Shown: one piece after another, positions 1 to 13,479 of the stretch
Layout of the letters: the number at the start of each line of letters is the position of its first letter
How positions within the stretch are numbered: the stretch's first letter is position 1
Source: Mallotus nudiflorus
Taxonomy: Eukaryota; Streptophyta; Magnoliopsida; Malpighiales; Euphorbiaceae
Assembly (NCBI GenBank): GCA_947683625.1
Contig: CANTUR010000038.1
Coordinates: forward strand, 1,984,001-2,048,000
Direction of reading: 5' to 3'
Length of the DNA: 64,000 bases
The notes under the pieces: generated by a model
The model's input: the letters and a program-made list of their open reading frames with translations, nothing else
The model's database searches: none
What the model was told of the DNA's origin: nothing
Made by a program: the position numbers and the translations under genes

Positions 1-2052
1 AACTGTTTTGAGCCCCACTGGTCTTTATCTACTCCTTGAGCTTCGATGAGCGCATTTTCAAGCTTTGTTTCACTTGAAATGGTCTAGATTTCCCTAGGTT
101 TTGATTTTACAATTTCGGCCTACTAGGGTTTTTGATTTTTTTTGAGCTTCAATTGAATAATTCATGCAATCTTCCTTCACAAAAATTGATCCTTGTAGCT
201 TAATCTAGCTCTGTGAATTTTTTTGGAATTTTTGAGAATTATTTTAATTTTTGTGAATTTTTTATTATTTTATTAATATTTTTTAATTTTCGAAATTTAA
301 TTAAATAAATTATGAAATTGTGATTTATGGTGTTTATAGGTGTTAAAATGAATTTTAGAAATTTATTTGTAATTTTTGTGATTTGTATATAATTATTTTG
401 AATTTATTTAGTTTATGTAATTTTTGGAAAATTAGGTTAATTATGTGTTTTATTGAAATTAATTAGTTAATTGAGTATATTTATGGATATTATTGAATTA
501 TATGTTGAGAAATTAATTTTTCAGTAATTATATTATTTTTAATGAATTTTTGAATAATTATAGTAAATTTATATAACTAGGGGTATTTTGGTAATTTGAC
601 ACTAAATTGGCTAAAAATATAATTAAATTGGTTTTAATAGTTTTTTGAGGTATAAAAATGATTTCTACAAAGTATTTAGTATTTTTAACTAATTAAAATT
701 ATTTTTCGTAAATTATTTTTAAATTATATATAATATACTATTTTTCTAAATAAATGAATTTTTATCGGTTTTTAATATGTTTTAGGGTTAATTGCTTAAT
801 TTGGAGTTTTAAAATATATTTTGGTCAATATTTATAAATTATAAAGAATTATCGATTGTTGATAATATTTTATTAAAATTAGGGTTTTTATGTAATTGTC
901 GGTGAAATAATTATTTTCAACATTTTAAATATTTGAATTGCTATATTTTGAGTATTAAAGGGTATTTTTGGAATTTTCATGTATTATGTGTTTATTTTGT
1001 GAATTGTGAACCTCGGTCGGTAGAATTGTAGTTTGGGAGTTCAATCGAGGGGTTGTGGTTGTGTATTTTCGAAGTGTGTTTTCTGTGTAGGATCGGCCTT
1101 ACTTTTATAGGGAGATGACCATTTTACTGAGGAGACTCTGTCGAAATTTTGGTAGATTTCTCATAAAATGTGACAACCGGTCTGAGTATAATTCTGAATT
1201 CTTGATTGAATCTGTCTATAGTAATCCTAGAAGTATAGAGTTAGAAGTTTATTCTGACGATTATTTTTATTTTTATTTTTTATCTTTCCAACTGCGCTGA
1301 GACCGAGGCCTAACGGATCAGGCCTACCGAGTTTGTCTCGTGGAGCGTTAACATGTGAGTTATTATACTGTATATATATGCATTGCATATAAGATGCATC
1401 ACTTAGGGTTTTTCATTTTTATTATATGTTTTTAAAGTGATTTGAATGATAATATTTTTGGTATATCTGGGGTCGTATTTTTATATATATGCATATTAAA
1501 TAATTATGCATGTTGTTATGATATATGTACATTAAACAATTAGGTTTAGGTTTAATACATTTTAGTAGTATATACATGTTTTAAAATGTACAATTAGTCA
1601 CAATTATTTTATTGAATGATTAGTATACTTTAGGTATAGTTTCAGTATATTTTAGGTTTATTCTTAAATAATTGCATGCTATATTATAAACCTACACTTA
1701 AATTATTTTTAAGTTTATTTTTGGTATATTTTTGATATATTCCCCAAATAAATGCATGTTTTATTATTAATTGAAACCTAAAACATTAGTGGTATACTTA
1801 GGGTTTAATTGTGATATATGCATGCTAGAAAATTAGGTTATTTTGGTATATTGTGAATCTATGTTAAACCTAAACACATATTTAAATGAATTTTTATACA
1901 TAATTGTTTTATTAAGTGATTTGTGCACTTAGGTATATTCTTTGTATATTTAGGTACATTTTTAAGCAAATGCATGATGTATTATTAAAATGCACTTAAA
2001 TTATTTTTAACTCTATTAACGGTTTACCTTTAGTATATTTCATATTTTTATT

Positions 2053-2054
<2 letters not shown>

Positions 2055-2109
<55 letters not shown>
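2055..2109. repeat. (TA)n microsatellite in E1 5' LTR
   Basis: Near-perfect TA dinucleotide run. It is much shorter at the matching place in the 3' LTR (about 9080-9100), so it changed length after the two LTRs were made. Confidence 0.95.
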
Positions 2110-2115
<6 letters not shown>

Positions 2116-2388
2116 TACTCGAAATATACTGGGTATATTTTAGGTATATTTTTGGTATATATATATAGTTTATTTTACTATTATGAATATTGTTCCACAC
2201 TAATAAATTTTAGAATGAATGATTTATTTTAAGTAAAGGATATCAATAGAACGTGCTTCCTAGTGGGCAACACTAGGAGTGTGTATGTACCAGTGCGATA
2301 GATAAGGGTTGAGTGAGAATTAATTATGGTGATTATAATTGATTTGATGGATTTGATGAAGATTAATGGTATGTTAAATAGTGTGATT

Positions 2389-2550
2389 GTTGTAGCTCGA
2401 TTGACCAGGAGTCTCGGGGCCAATCACTCTGACAGTCAGATTGTTGGAGCTTGGTTCACTAAGTGTCTCGGGGCCAATCATACTGACAACCAGATTGCTG
2501 GAGGTCGATTGACTTAGTGTCTCGGGGCCAGTCTACTGTCCAAATTGGAA
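2389..2550 (+). repeat. 54-bp tandem repeat, three copies
   Basis: Copies start at 2389, 2443 and 2497, each carrying a ctcggggcca core. Other LTRs of the family have two copies (for example 61956 and 62010), and the partner LTR has four in two separated pairs. Confidence 0.85.
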
Positions 2551-3188
2551 TAAGTGTTCTATTTGGAATCAAGTGAGTCTGTATGGCTAGAGTGATGATG
2601 GGTTTTTAAGGCTACTATTATTAGGGTTCTATGGATCCTTCATGAATTTAATTAAACATTTTCTACATTTAGTACATTTATAAAAGTAGAGTTTGGCATT
2701 CATGTGAATTGTGTGTATATACATATATATATAATAATGCTTGATTGTTATGGTTTAGATTGCATGTATATATAGTATAATAATTCACTCAGTGAGGTCT
2801 GACCCTCCTCAATTATTTTTTTCAGGAGATCCTTTATCGTTAGACCTTAGTCGTAGAGTTCCTCGCCAGTGTTCTTCAGTCCCGACTATTTTATATAATG
2901 TATAATCTGAATATCTGATTTGTATTCTAGAAATTGTTGTAGTTGTGTTATTATATCTGAGGAGTATTATTTTGTTGTGGATATTTAATATTATGAGAAT
3001 TTGTATTTGATTACTATACGAAGATGTATTCATGGAGAAATATTTAAAGTATTTATATTATATATTAATTCAAAAAATTTTAATTTTGTCATATTTTATT
3101 TATTTATTGCATGATTTTATTTTCTAAGGCTTACTACGGGTTCTGGATTCAATATAAACAAGACTCTTTGTTTAGGTCGTGACAAAGT

Positions 3189-3200
3189 TGGTATCAGAGC
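3189..3200 (+). other. Primer binding site of E1 (tRNA-iMet type)
   Basis: TGGTATCAGAGC, complementary to the 3' end of initiator tRNA-Met, lies 4 bp after the LTR end. It is the standard PBS of many plant Ty3-gypsy elements and marks where minus-strand DNA synthesis starts. Confidence 0.92.
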
Positions 3201-3399
3201 CTAGGTTTAGAGATGTGGACCTAGGTTATCGAGTCATGTTTTCTTTGGAACTACTGCAGTTAAATTAGGTTCAGTCATGTCTTTGAAAAGTCTTCCTTGC
3301 ATTAGGAATTTTGCGTAACCGTTAGGGTGTCTGATGATGTTTGTGATTGTTTGAACTATTTGTTTATTTTTGCTCCTTGCTGATTGCCTTGAGTGTGAG

Positions 3400-6190
3400 T
3401 CGCTCGATCGATTGATGATAGTTAATCTTTTGAGCATGAGGTTCTCTCCCCTATGCAGCCTGTTAGGTGTAGGGGTAGAGATGGACTTAGAAGGCCTGAT
3501 GATCACTGTTGACAGCGGGATCACTGTTGCGATGATGTTGCTCCTACAACAGGAGATTTGTAGGGTGCAGTGTCGATACATTCGATTATACAGCAGATGT
3601 AATTTCTTTTTTAATTAAGAACTCGAGATATGTCAATTCTGCGTATATTCCATATTCTGAATTATATTGATTTCCATATCTTTTCAGCGCAGTGAATCCA
3701 AATTATTTCTTCTGCAGAGACAATATTGATGATCAGTCTTTTCAAGTTCAAGTTGTGGTTATGGTTTCAACCCTACTACACCTATTTAGTATAGGGGTAG
3801 GTTAGAGGCAACTATAACTCAAGGGTTAAGGTAGTCATTGTAAGCAGTATAGGCATTCCTTTTGGACTTGAACTTACAGCAATTATGGCGATGATAGCCG
3901 AGATTTTTGAGAGCTTATGGGCATTTAGCCAAGTTGATAATTGTTTGAATATGCTTTGACGAAGGAATGGGAAAAAATGTCTAATGAAGATGAAACACTT
4001 TTGTACTCTTTATGACAAGCTGTCAGTTCTGACTGCAACACATAACTTGAGTTAAAAAGGGTTTTCTAAGATACTTCCATCCATTTTCAAGAAGGAATAA
4101 TTAACTTTGGCTGTTACTACTTAGAGTAAAAGAAGACTGGTAGAATTATATGTTACAAGATTAAGTTTAATATATTAGCATCTGAACCGAGAATTGAGAT
4201 TCAGAGAGTTATTGTGAATTCAGTCTTTTGGGTGTAATTGATCTTGATGAGATATGAAAGAGTTGTCAAGAATATCTGGCTCTAGTAGAGTATACTTCAG
4301 TGAAGAAGTTGTCTCTCCCAGATGTTTCAATTGCCTATGAGTTACTAGGTTTACCACCTCACAGAGATTGAATTTTGTATCGATATGGTTCATGATATAA
4401 CTACTATTTCAATGTAGCCCTGCAGAATGACTCTTGCAGAGCTATAAGAGTAGTTGCAAGATCTGTATGACCAGGGTTTTGTCAAACCTTGTGTTTCTCC
4501 TTGGGGTGCACTAATCCTGTTGTGAAGAAGAAGGATGGTACCCTGAGACTGTGCATTGACTACAGAGAGCTGAACATGGTGATAGTGAAGGACAAGTATC
4601 CTCTTTCAAGGATAGATAACCTGTTTGATCAGCTACAGGGTACGCAGTTCTTTTCAAAAATTAATTTGAAGTCGGGTTATTATTAGTTGTGAATTAGTTT
4701 GTAGTAGTCTTCATTAATGATATACGAGCGTATTCAAAGTGAATGAAAGGGCACGTAATCACTTGAGGATCATACTATAGACACTAAGAGAATGTTAGCT
4801 TTATGCTGAATGTAGGAAGTGTGATCATTGGGTGGAGAGTGTTGTTTTTCTTAGAGGTGTGGCATTTAAAGATAGTATTCAAGTTGATCCACAAAAGATC
4901 AAAGTAGTATCTGAGCGGCCTAGACTGACTAAATCTTTTGAGATCTATAATTTTCTGGGTTTAACTAGGTATCATAGGAAATCTAAAAAGAATTCTTTAG
5001 AATTGTAACTCCTATAAACCCATATAACTCAGAAGAATGTGAAGTTTGTGTGAACAGATGTTTGTTAGAACAGTTTCCAAGTGCTGAAGAAGATTGTTGA
5101 TCTAAGGGGTTACGTGAACTTTAAAGGATAAGACCTGATATCATTATAGCATTTCATCATATCATCATAGCATCTCATTATAGCATTTCATCACGACATT
5201 TCATTCCAGCATTTCATCATAACATTTCATTATACCATTTCATCATGACATTCATCATAGCATGTCATCATGGCATTTCACCATAGAATGATCTGTTGAT
5301 AGGAGATGTACAAGTTAATAATACAGGGTTGATGTTGTAATCTGAGAAAGGGATTCTATATAAGCTGCGAAAATGAACTTATAGTGTACATCCAGATGTT
5401 ATCAAAAAGTATCACATTATTCAGGATCAGTACTTGTGGGTTGGATTGAAGAAGGATGTGATTGATTGTATTTTTAAGTGTTTAATTTGTTGGCCAGTGA
5501 AAGCTGAACATCAGAAGTCTTCTGGGAAGTTTCGATCTCTTTTTGAACTTTTTGGCCAGTGGAAGCCACTTATTTATTAGCTAAGTTGGCTAAACTGCAC
5601 ATGAAGCATATTGTGTGCCTGGGTGGACTACTTGTGTCCATTGTATATGGTAAAAGTACAGTGTTTACCTCTCAATTTTGGCAGAGATTTCAGAGAGTAA
5701 TAGACACCTGGTTGAATTTCAATACTGCTTTTCATCCTTAGATAGATGTCAGTCTGAGAGGACGATCCAGACACTAAATGATATGTTGATGAAGTGTGTT
5801 TTGGATATGGGAGGTAGCTAGGTTAATTATATGCTACTTGTAGAATTCGCTTATAATAACAGCTACCATAGCAGTATTGGAATGACACCACCTAAGGCTT
5901 TTATGGAAAGAAGTCTTAACTAGATATGAGATGGTTTAGAATGCAGCGGAGATAGTTGTTGTGATCAAAAGAGTGATGCGGATCCTAGACGTAGAGATAT
6001 GGAGTTTCAGATTGAAGATTAAAATTTTGAAGGTGTCTTTGAAGAATGATGTGAGAAGATTTGGTAAGATTGCATATTGGTTGGCTTTGCCTCTAAATCC
6101 ATTTCATGTGCATCCAGTGTTCTATGTCTCAATTTTGAAAGAGTGTATTTTGGACACTTCGCACATGTTGCAGTCGGACAATATATAATT
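3400..6190 (+). pseudogene. E1 gag-pol fossil, heavily deleted
   Basis: The internal region is only about 3.1 kb, against roughly 4.7 kb retained in E2. A readable RT block (4480-4686) holds the KKKDGTLRLCIDYRELN motif and ends at SGYY. It jumps directly to sequence matching the FVVVFINDI part of RT (about 4690), so about 60 residues between are deleted. Integrase zinc-finger remnants with CLIC appear near 5370-5520, integrase core pieces at 5559-5741, and the chromodomain-proximal part at 5961-6188. Stops and frameshifts are everywhere and no full domain survives. Intact proteins from another copy would be needed for movement. Confidence 0.85.
5135..5285 (+). repeat. Short minisatellite inside E1 pol fossil
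   Basis: About ten diverged copies of a 14-16-bp unit resembling catttcatcatagc. It sits between the RT/RNase H remnant and the integrase remnant, where RNase H coding sequence is expected. It does not encode a known pol domain and looks like local slippage expansion. Confidence 0.85.
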
Positions 6191-6282
6191 GAATGAAGAT
6201 TTGAAGTTGAGATACGAGTTTCTTACCTGTATCTCTTCCCTTCTTGATCTTGTAATTATTCTTTTTCTGGAATTCGGGGACG

Positions 6283-6304
6283 AATTCTTGTAAGGGGGGA
6301 AGAC
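6283..6304 (+). other. Polypurine tract region of E1
   Basis: Purine-rich taaggggggaagac lies directly before the 3' LTR start TGTAATATCCCG. The same string in reverse (gtcttccccccttac) follows the LTR at 42230, so the placement is supported by two copies. It primes plus-strand synthesis in this element class. Confidence 0.85.
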
Positions 6305-9300
6305 TGTAATATCCCGGATTTTTATATAATTTTAAACTGCATCGGGATATGCAGTGTTAATAATTTATATATATATTTATGATTATTTATTGAGTTTGTT
6401 ATTTATTAAAGTTATTTTTAATTATTTTGAGTCTTTTACGTAAAATTTTCTGTGAATTTTATTTTCGGAGAAATTAAAACGTGAATAATTAAATATTAAT
6501 TATTTTAAGTAGTTTTATGAAATTGCATGAGTCCATGAATAATTTTCAAGTGTCAAATAAAATATATATACGTACATGCATTTAAATTAAATTAGGGTTT
6601 ATTTAATTAAATTATATTATATTATATAGTTTTAATATTAATTAATTAAGTGTGTGTATATATGTATATATGTGTATATATATTATTAAAATATGTGTGT
6701 GGTGCATATTTATTGTGCTTATTATATTATATATTAAAATAATATAAGTTAGATATATATATACATATATACATATAAGATATTAACTAAAATAAAAGTT
6801 TGAAATATTTACAATTGTGCCATTATCACCTTCTCCTTCTTCCCGATTGCCCTTTCACCGATCCTAGCCACTGCTACGCCATTCTCTTCCTGTCGGTGTG
6901 CCTCCCGGCGTGCCACCTCCCTTGCCAGCCATTTCCGATGTCCAAAGCATCCATTGCCGGTGAGTTTGGCCGGATTTCTTTAAAGTTACCGAAAGTTGCC
7001 ATTGATGCCGTTCATTGACTTTCCGGCCACCATTTTGAGCCCCATTGGTCTCTATCTCCTCTTTGAGCTCTGGTGAGTGTATTTCCAAGCTTTGTTTCAC
7101 TTGAAATGGTCTAGATTTCCCTAGGTTTTAATTTTACAATTTCATCCTACTAGGATTTTTTTTTTGAGCTTTGATTTGAATGATTCATGCAATATTCCTT
7201 CACAAACATTGATCCTTGTAGCTTAATCTAGCTCTATGAATTTTTGTGGAATTTTTAGGAATTATTTTAATTTTTGTGAATTTTTGATTATTTTATTAAT
7301 ATTTTTTACTTTTCGAAATTTAATTAAATAAATTATGAAATTATGATTTATGGTGTTTATAGGTGTTAAAATGAATTTTAGAAATTTATTTGTAATTTTT
7401 GTGATTTTTATATAATTATTTTGAATTTATTTAGTTTATGTAATTTTTGGAAAATTAGGTTAATTATGTGTTTTATTGAAATTAATTGGTTAATTGAGTA
7501 TATTTATGGATATTATTGAATTATATGTTGATAAATTAATTTTTGATTAATTATATTATTTTTAATGAATTTTTGAATAATTATAGTGAATTTATATAAC
7601 TAGGGGTATTTTGATAATTTGACATTAAATTGGCTAAAAATATAATTAAATTGGTTTTAATAGTTATTTGAGGTATAATAATGATTTCTACAAATTATTT
7701 AGTATTTTTAACTAATTAAAACTATTTTTTATAAATTATTTTCAAATTATATATAATATACTATTTTTCTAAATAAATGAGTTTTTATCGGTTTTTAATA
7801 TGTTTTAAGGTTAATTGCGTAATTTGGAGTTTTAAAATAGATTTTGGTCAATATTTATAAATTATAAAGAATTATCGATTTTTGATAATATTTTATTAAA
7901 ATTAGGGTTTTTATGTAATTGTCAGTGAAATAATTATTTTCAGCGTTTTAAATATTTGAATTGCTATATTTTGAGTATTAAAGGGTATTTTTGGAATTTT
8001 CATGTATTGTGTGTTTATTTCGTGAATTATGAACCTCGGTCGGTAGAATTATAATTTGGGAGTTTGACTGAGGGGTTGTGGTTGTGTATTTTTGAAGTGT
8101 GTTTTCTGTGCAGGATCGGCCCTACTTTTGTAAGGAGATGTTCATTTTACTGAGGAGACTCTGCCAAAAATTTAGTAGATTTCTCGTAAAACGTGACAAC
8201 CTGTCCGAGTCTAATTTTGAATTCTTGATTGAATCTGTCTATAGTAATCCTAGAAGTATAGAGTTAGAAGTTTATTCTGACGGTTATTTTTATTTTAATT
8301 TTTTATCTTTCTAGCTGCGCCGAGACCGAGGCCTAATGGATCAGCCTGCTGAGTTTGTCTCGTGGAGTGCTAACATGTGAGTTATTATACTGTATATTTA
8401 TGCATTGCATATAAGATGCATCACTTAGGGTTTTCCATTTTTATTATATGTTTTTAAAGTGATTTGAATGATAATATTTTTGGTATATCTAGGGTCGTAT
8501 TTTTGTATATATGCATATTAAATAATTATGCATGTTGTTATGATATATGTACATTAAACAATTAGGTTTAGGTTTAATACATTTTAGTAGTATATACATG
8601 TTTTAAAATGTACAATTAGTCACAATTATTTTATTGAATGATTAGTATACTTTATGTATAGTTTCAGTATATTTTAGGTTTATTCTTAAATAATTGCATG
8701 CTATATTATAAACCTACACTTAAATTGTTTTTAAGTTTATTTTTGGTATATTTTTGATATATTCCCCAAATAAATGCATGTTTTATTATTAATTGAAACC
8801 TAAAATATTAGTGGTATACTTAAGGTTTAATTGTGATATATGCATGCTAGAAAATTAGGTTATTTTAGTATATTGTGAATCTATGTTAAATCTAAACACA
8901 TATTTAAATGAATTTTTATACATAATTGTTTTATTTAGTGATTTGTGCACTTAGGTATATTCTTTGTATATTTAGGTACATTTTTTAAGCAAATGCATGA
9001 TGTATTATTAAAATGCACTTAAATTATTTTTAACTCTATTAAAGATTTACCTTTAGTATATTTCATATTTTTATTTGATATATATATATATATATATATA
9101 CCCGAAATATATTGGGAATGTTTTAGGTATATTTTTGGTATATATATATGGTTGATTTTACTATTATGAATATTGTTCCATACTAATAAATTTCAGAATG
9201 AATGATTTATTTTAATTGAAGGATATCAATAGAACGTGCTTCCTAGTGGGGCAGCACTAGGACCATGTATATACCGGTGCGATAGATAAGGGTTGAGTGG

Positions 9301-9372
9301 GAATTAATTGTGGTGATTATAATTGATTTGATAGATTTGTCTAAGATTAATGGTATGTTAAATAGTATGATT

Positions 9373-9625
9373 ACTGTAACTCGGTTGACCAGGAGTCTCG
9401 AGGTCAATCACACTGACAGTCAGACTGCTGGAGCTCGCGTTGACTTAGTGTCTCGGGGCCAGTCTATTGTCCACAGTGGAATGATTATCTATTAGGTTAA
9501 TTGAGATGTGAGGTGATAGATAGTGTGATTGCTGGAGCTCGGTTGACTAAGTGTCTCGGGGCCAATCATACTGACAACCAGACTGTTGGAGGTCGGTCGA
9601 CTTAGTGTCTCGAGGACAGTCTGCT
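9373..9625 (+). repeat. 54-bp repeats, two pairs separated by a spacer
   Basis: Units begin near 9373, 9427, 9531 and 9585. The pair plus spacer appears duplicated relative to the 5' LTR (three contiguous units), so the two LTRs of one element differ in repeat count. Confidence 0.75.
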
Positions 9626-9797
9626 GTCCAGATTAGAATAAGTGTTCTATTTGGAATCAAGTGAGCTGTATGGCTAGAGTGATGATGGGGTTGTTAAGGT
9701 TGCTATTATTAGGGTTTTATGGATCCTTCATGAATTTAATTATACGTTTTCTACATTTAGTACATTTATAAAAGCAGAGTTTGGCATTCGTGTGAAT

Positions 9798-9907
<110 letters not shown>

Positions 9908-10439
9908 GTCTAATTGTTATGGTTTAGATTGCTTGTATATATAGTAATAATAATTCACTCAGTGAGGTCTGAGCCCCCTCAATTATTTTTTTAGGAGATC
10001 CTTTATCGTCAGACCTTAGTCGTAGAGTCCCTCGCCGGTGTTCTTCAGTCCCAGCTATTTTATATAATGTATAATCTGAATCTCTGATTTGTATTCTAAA
10101 AACTGCAGTAGTTTGTGTTATTATATCTGAGGAGTATTATTTTGTTGTGGATATTTAATATTATGAGAATTTGTATTTGATTACTATATGAAGATGTATT
10201 CATTGAGAAAGATTTAAAGTATTTATATTATATATTGATTCAAAAAATTTTAATTCTGTCATATTTTATTTATTTATTGCATGAATTTATTTTCTAAGGC
10301 TTACTATAGGTTCAGGATTTAATATAATTCTCGTTCCCTAGCGCCGATCATGACTCCTTGTTTGGGTCGTGATAATCTTATAGCTTTTGTAGTTAGTATG
10401 GTAGGCATCAACTGAGGCTTGGTAGCTCTGAATCAAGTC

Positions 10440-11600
10440 ATGCCTTTGGTTTAACAGATGTTACAGTAGAGGAATAAGGGGATGTTCGATGCAGATGCAA
10501 CATTACTGTACTTTAAAGTAGGGAGAGTTTCCTTTAATGGAATGGGAGTTGCATTAGACTTCCTTATACTATCAAGGCCAGGACTCGAACAGGCTACACA
10601 GAATATCAAAGGATTATGGTGGTAGAGCTATCTGTTTAGGTTGCAACTTAGGATTGGTTCATGCAGTCCATCCAGCCACGTGTGACTATAATGTCTTGGT
10701 TGGAGTTTAAAGCGCAGTTTTCGAGATACTTCTTTCTAGCATCGATGATGGATAATTACAAATGGTAGTTACTATATATAAGTAAAGGTGATCAATCAAT
10801 TGCAAAGTATACTCATGAGTTCCTTAGGTTGGGTCGTCATGCTATGGATGTGATGCAAGATGACAGGAGAGCAGTAGAGTTGTTTGTAACTGGTTTGGGT
10901 GTAGCCTACACCAGCATCTGGATTGAAGATTAGAGATTAAAGAAAGTTATTGAGGAGGCTCGACAGCTTGAGAGATGCCATATTATGCATGGTACTATCT
11001 CTGACCCGTATACGACTAGTAGTAGTGAAGTAGTGAGCAAATCGGGGATTTAGCAGCCTATGTTTTAGATGGGTAGTATTGGTATGAAAATTGTGAGTAC
11101 TTCATAGTAGGGCCATTGAGGTAGCTGGTGCATAGGTCTGGCAGACACAATTGGCAGAGTAGTAAACCTCTAAGGTTTGGATATGGAGCTAGCAGTGGTA
11201 GTAGCAGTTAGAGCTTTGGGTATGGCAGTTCAAGCTTAGGGCCTAATGCATGTCTTATTTGTGGCCTTGTACATCAGGATCCGTGTCACTTGTTGACCGG
11301 AGCATGCTTTAGGTGTGGGCAGGTTGGACATCTTTTCAGAGCTTGCCTTAACACCGGGTATCAGTCTCCTTACGCTTAGGGATCTTCATCATCAGTTGCT
11401 CAGCCATTTCAGTAGGTGCATAAGCCCTACCAGGCACCTATATACCCTTAGCAGAGGCCAAGTTCAAAGGTAGACATAAAGGTAGACCGAGTGGTAGATG
11501 ATTCATACAACCTTCTAGTTCCTAACAGGTTGGCTATGGGTAGGCCAGGGTGTTCACTCTGACTCCTCAGGATGCTTAGGCATCTAATGCGATGCTAACA
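10440..11600 (+). pseudogene. E2 gag fossil (chromovirus, Tekay-like)
   Basis: Capsid-type retrotransposon gag sequence is readable around 10680-10920, including frames for SWLEFKAQF and YTHEFLRLGRHA. A double-cysteine knuckle region typical of Tekay gag follows near 11250-11346: a CLICG...H...C half, then CFRCGQVGHLFRAC (11305-11346), a clean C-X2-C-X4-H-X4-C motif. Many in-frame TAG/TAA stops make it non-functional. The 5' end, leader and PBS of E2 are cut off by the E1 insertion at 10374/10375. Confidence 0.85.
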
Positions 11601-11619
11601 GGTATTCTTTTAATGTGTT

Positions 11620-11895
11620 CTTTTTAGGCTAGAGTTTTATTTGATCCTAGTGCATCACATTCCTTTATTTCTCCTGTGTTTGCTTCGAGGTTGGAGTGGC
11701 AATCATCCAAATTGTTAATTCCTTTGTCTATAGTGACTCCACTTAGTGATGAGTTAGAGACAGACATCTTCTTTCCATCTTGTCCTGTGTTGGTGGAAGG
11801 TAGAGAGTTGCTCGTAGATTTGGTATTGTTGGACATGATCGATTTTGATGTGATCGATTTTAATGTGATCTTAAGAATAGATTGGTTAGCCTAAC
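11620..11895 (+). pseudogene. E2 aspartic protease fossil
   Basis: The retroviral-type protease region follows the gag knuckle. The active-site motif, normally DSGASHSFIS, reads DPSASHSFIS here (frame through 11638-11675), so the catalytic DSG triad is altered. Downstream, VILRIDWLA near 11870 corresponds to the usual VILGMDWL. A stop follows. It is placed correctly between gag and RT. Confidence 0.85.
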
Positions 11896-12099
11896 ATTAT
11901 GCCACTTTGGATTGTTAAGCGAAAGAGGTGATTTTTGAAATCTTTAATGATGAGGAGTTTCGATTTTGAGGCGATAAGTATTTGATGCCTCAGAATCTTA
12001 TTTTTGTTATCGCAGCTAGAAAAATACTTAGAAGGGGATGTAAATGCTATTTAGTTTTAGTCAGAGATATAAAGGTGGATATGGGAGTAGTTGAGAAGG

Positions 12100-13440
12100 T
12101 GCTTATGGTGTGCGAGTTTACTAATGTGTTTCCTGAAGAATTACTAGGATTGAAATCAGATAGAGAGATAAAGTTCTATATAGATGTTGTATCGGGTACA
12201 AATCCTATCTCGATGCCACCTTATAGAATGGCACTGGCAAAATTAAAGGAGCTTAAGGAGTAGTTGCAAGAAATTACTTGATAAGGGTTTTATTAGGCCA
12301 AGTTCACCTCCTTGGGGTGCTCTTGTGCTGTTTATAAACAAAAAGGATGCTAGCCTTCAACTGTGTATTAATTATAGATAGTTGAACAAAGTCACCATCA
12401 AGAACAAGTATCCTCTTCCTATGATTGATGACTTGTTTGATCAACTTCAGGGAGCTTAGTGTTTTTCTAAGATTGACTTGAGATTTGGGTGTCATCAATT
12501 AAGGATTAGAAGTGGAGATGTACCCAAGACTTCATTTCAAATAAGATATAACTATGAATTTTTAGTGATGTCCTTTAGGTTGACTAATGCCCCAACAACC
12601 TTTATAGACTTGATGAACCAAGTGTTTAGGCCATTCTTGGATTAATTTGTGATAGTCCTTATTGATGATATTTTGGTATATTAGAGGAGTGAAGCCAAGC
12701 ATGTCATGCATTTGATAATGGTGCTTCAAACTTTGAGAGAGCATCAACTGCATGCCAAATTCTCTAAATGTGAATTTTGGTTGGATCAAATGGCATTTTT
12801 AGGTTATGTGGTGTCTAGAGATGACATACAAGTAGATCCTAAAAGATAAAAGCCATTACAGAATGGCCAAGGCTGACGACTATGAAAGGAGTTAGGAGTT
12901 TTTTAGGTTTAGCTAGCTATTATAGGAGATTTGTGAAGGATTTCTCCAAGATTGCAATGCCTTTAACAAGGCTAACTTAGAAAAATATCAAGTTTATTTG
13001 GACTAACAGATGTGAAGAGCTCTATAGTTTCTTAAGGACTTGTTGACTTCAGCTTCAGTATTGACTTTACCTTCAGGTGATAAAGGGTATTTAGTGTACT
13101 AATGCTTCCTAAGTAAGACATGTATTGATGCAAAATGAGAGAGTGATTGTTTATTCTTCACGGTAGTTAAAGAAGCACGAGCAAAACTACCCTACCTATG
13201 ACTTCGAAATGGTAGTTGTGGTATTTGCTTTGAAAATATGGAGGCATTATTTATATGGTGTGACTTATGAGATATACATTGACTACAAGAGCTTAAAGTA
13301 TGTCTTTCAGCAGAGAGACTTGAATTTGAGACAAAGAAGATGGATGGAACTTCTGAAAGATTATGATTGCTCTATTCTTTACCATCTAAGTAAAGCGAAC
13401 GTGGTAGCTGACACATTGAGTAGGTAGTTAGCAGGTAGTC
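12100..13440 (+). pseudogene. E2 reverse transcriptase and RNase H fossil
   Basis: Pre-RT sequence with PEELLGLKSDREIKFYIDV (about 12135) leads into RT motifs: PPYRMA, LCIDYRQLN-like (with stop), YPLP-like, FDQLQGA, KIDLR, and the catalytic LIDDILVY region near 12660-12690. Tether sequence and an RNase H domain follow to 13427, with EIYIDYKSLKYVFQQRDLN and NVVADTLSR at its end. Several Gln and Trp codons have become stops and there are frameshifts, so it is not functional. Confidence 0.88.
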
Positions 13441-13479
13441 TTGCACATAGCATAAAAAGGAAGCTAATAATTAAAAGTT

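Larger units (their letters stand above)
1..3184 (+). mobile_element. 5' LTR (partial) of Tekay-like element E1
   Basis: This is the left LTR of E1. It lacks about the first 720 bp because the window begins inside it; base 1 aligns near 7031 in the right LTR. It ends in ggtcgtgaca just before a tRNA-iMet-type primer binding site, which fixes the LTR end and the plus orientation. Sampled alignment to the right LTR (241-480 against 7261-7500) shows roughly 2% mismatch. Inside are a (TA)n tract, three 54-bp repeats and the conserved CCTAGTG/CACTAGG hairpin. The family begins TGTAATATCCCG and ends CGTGACA. Assignment to Tekay/Del chromoviruses rests on the pol remnants of this and sister copies. 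Confidence 0.9.

Noticed and set aside
2389..2550. Regular 54-bp repeats considered as a CRISPR array
   Set aside because: The whole unit repeats with no unique spacers, only two to four copies occur, and they lie inside eukaryotic LTRs.
3234..3581. 115-codon minus-strand frame in E1
   Set aside because: It lies opposite the degraded gag start of E1; composition is that of antisense shadow sequence.
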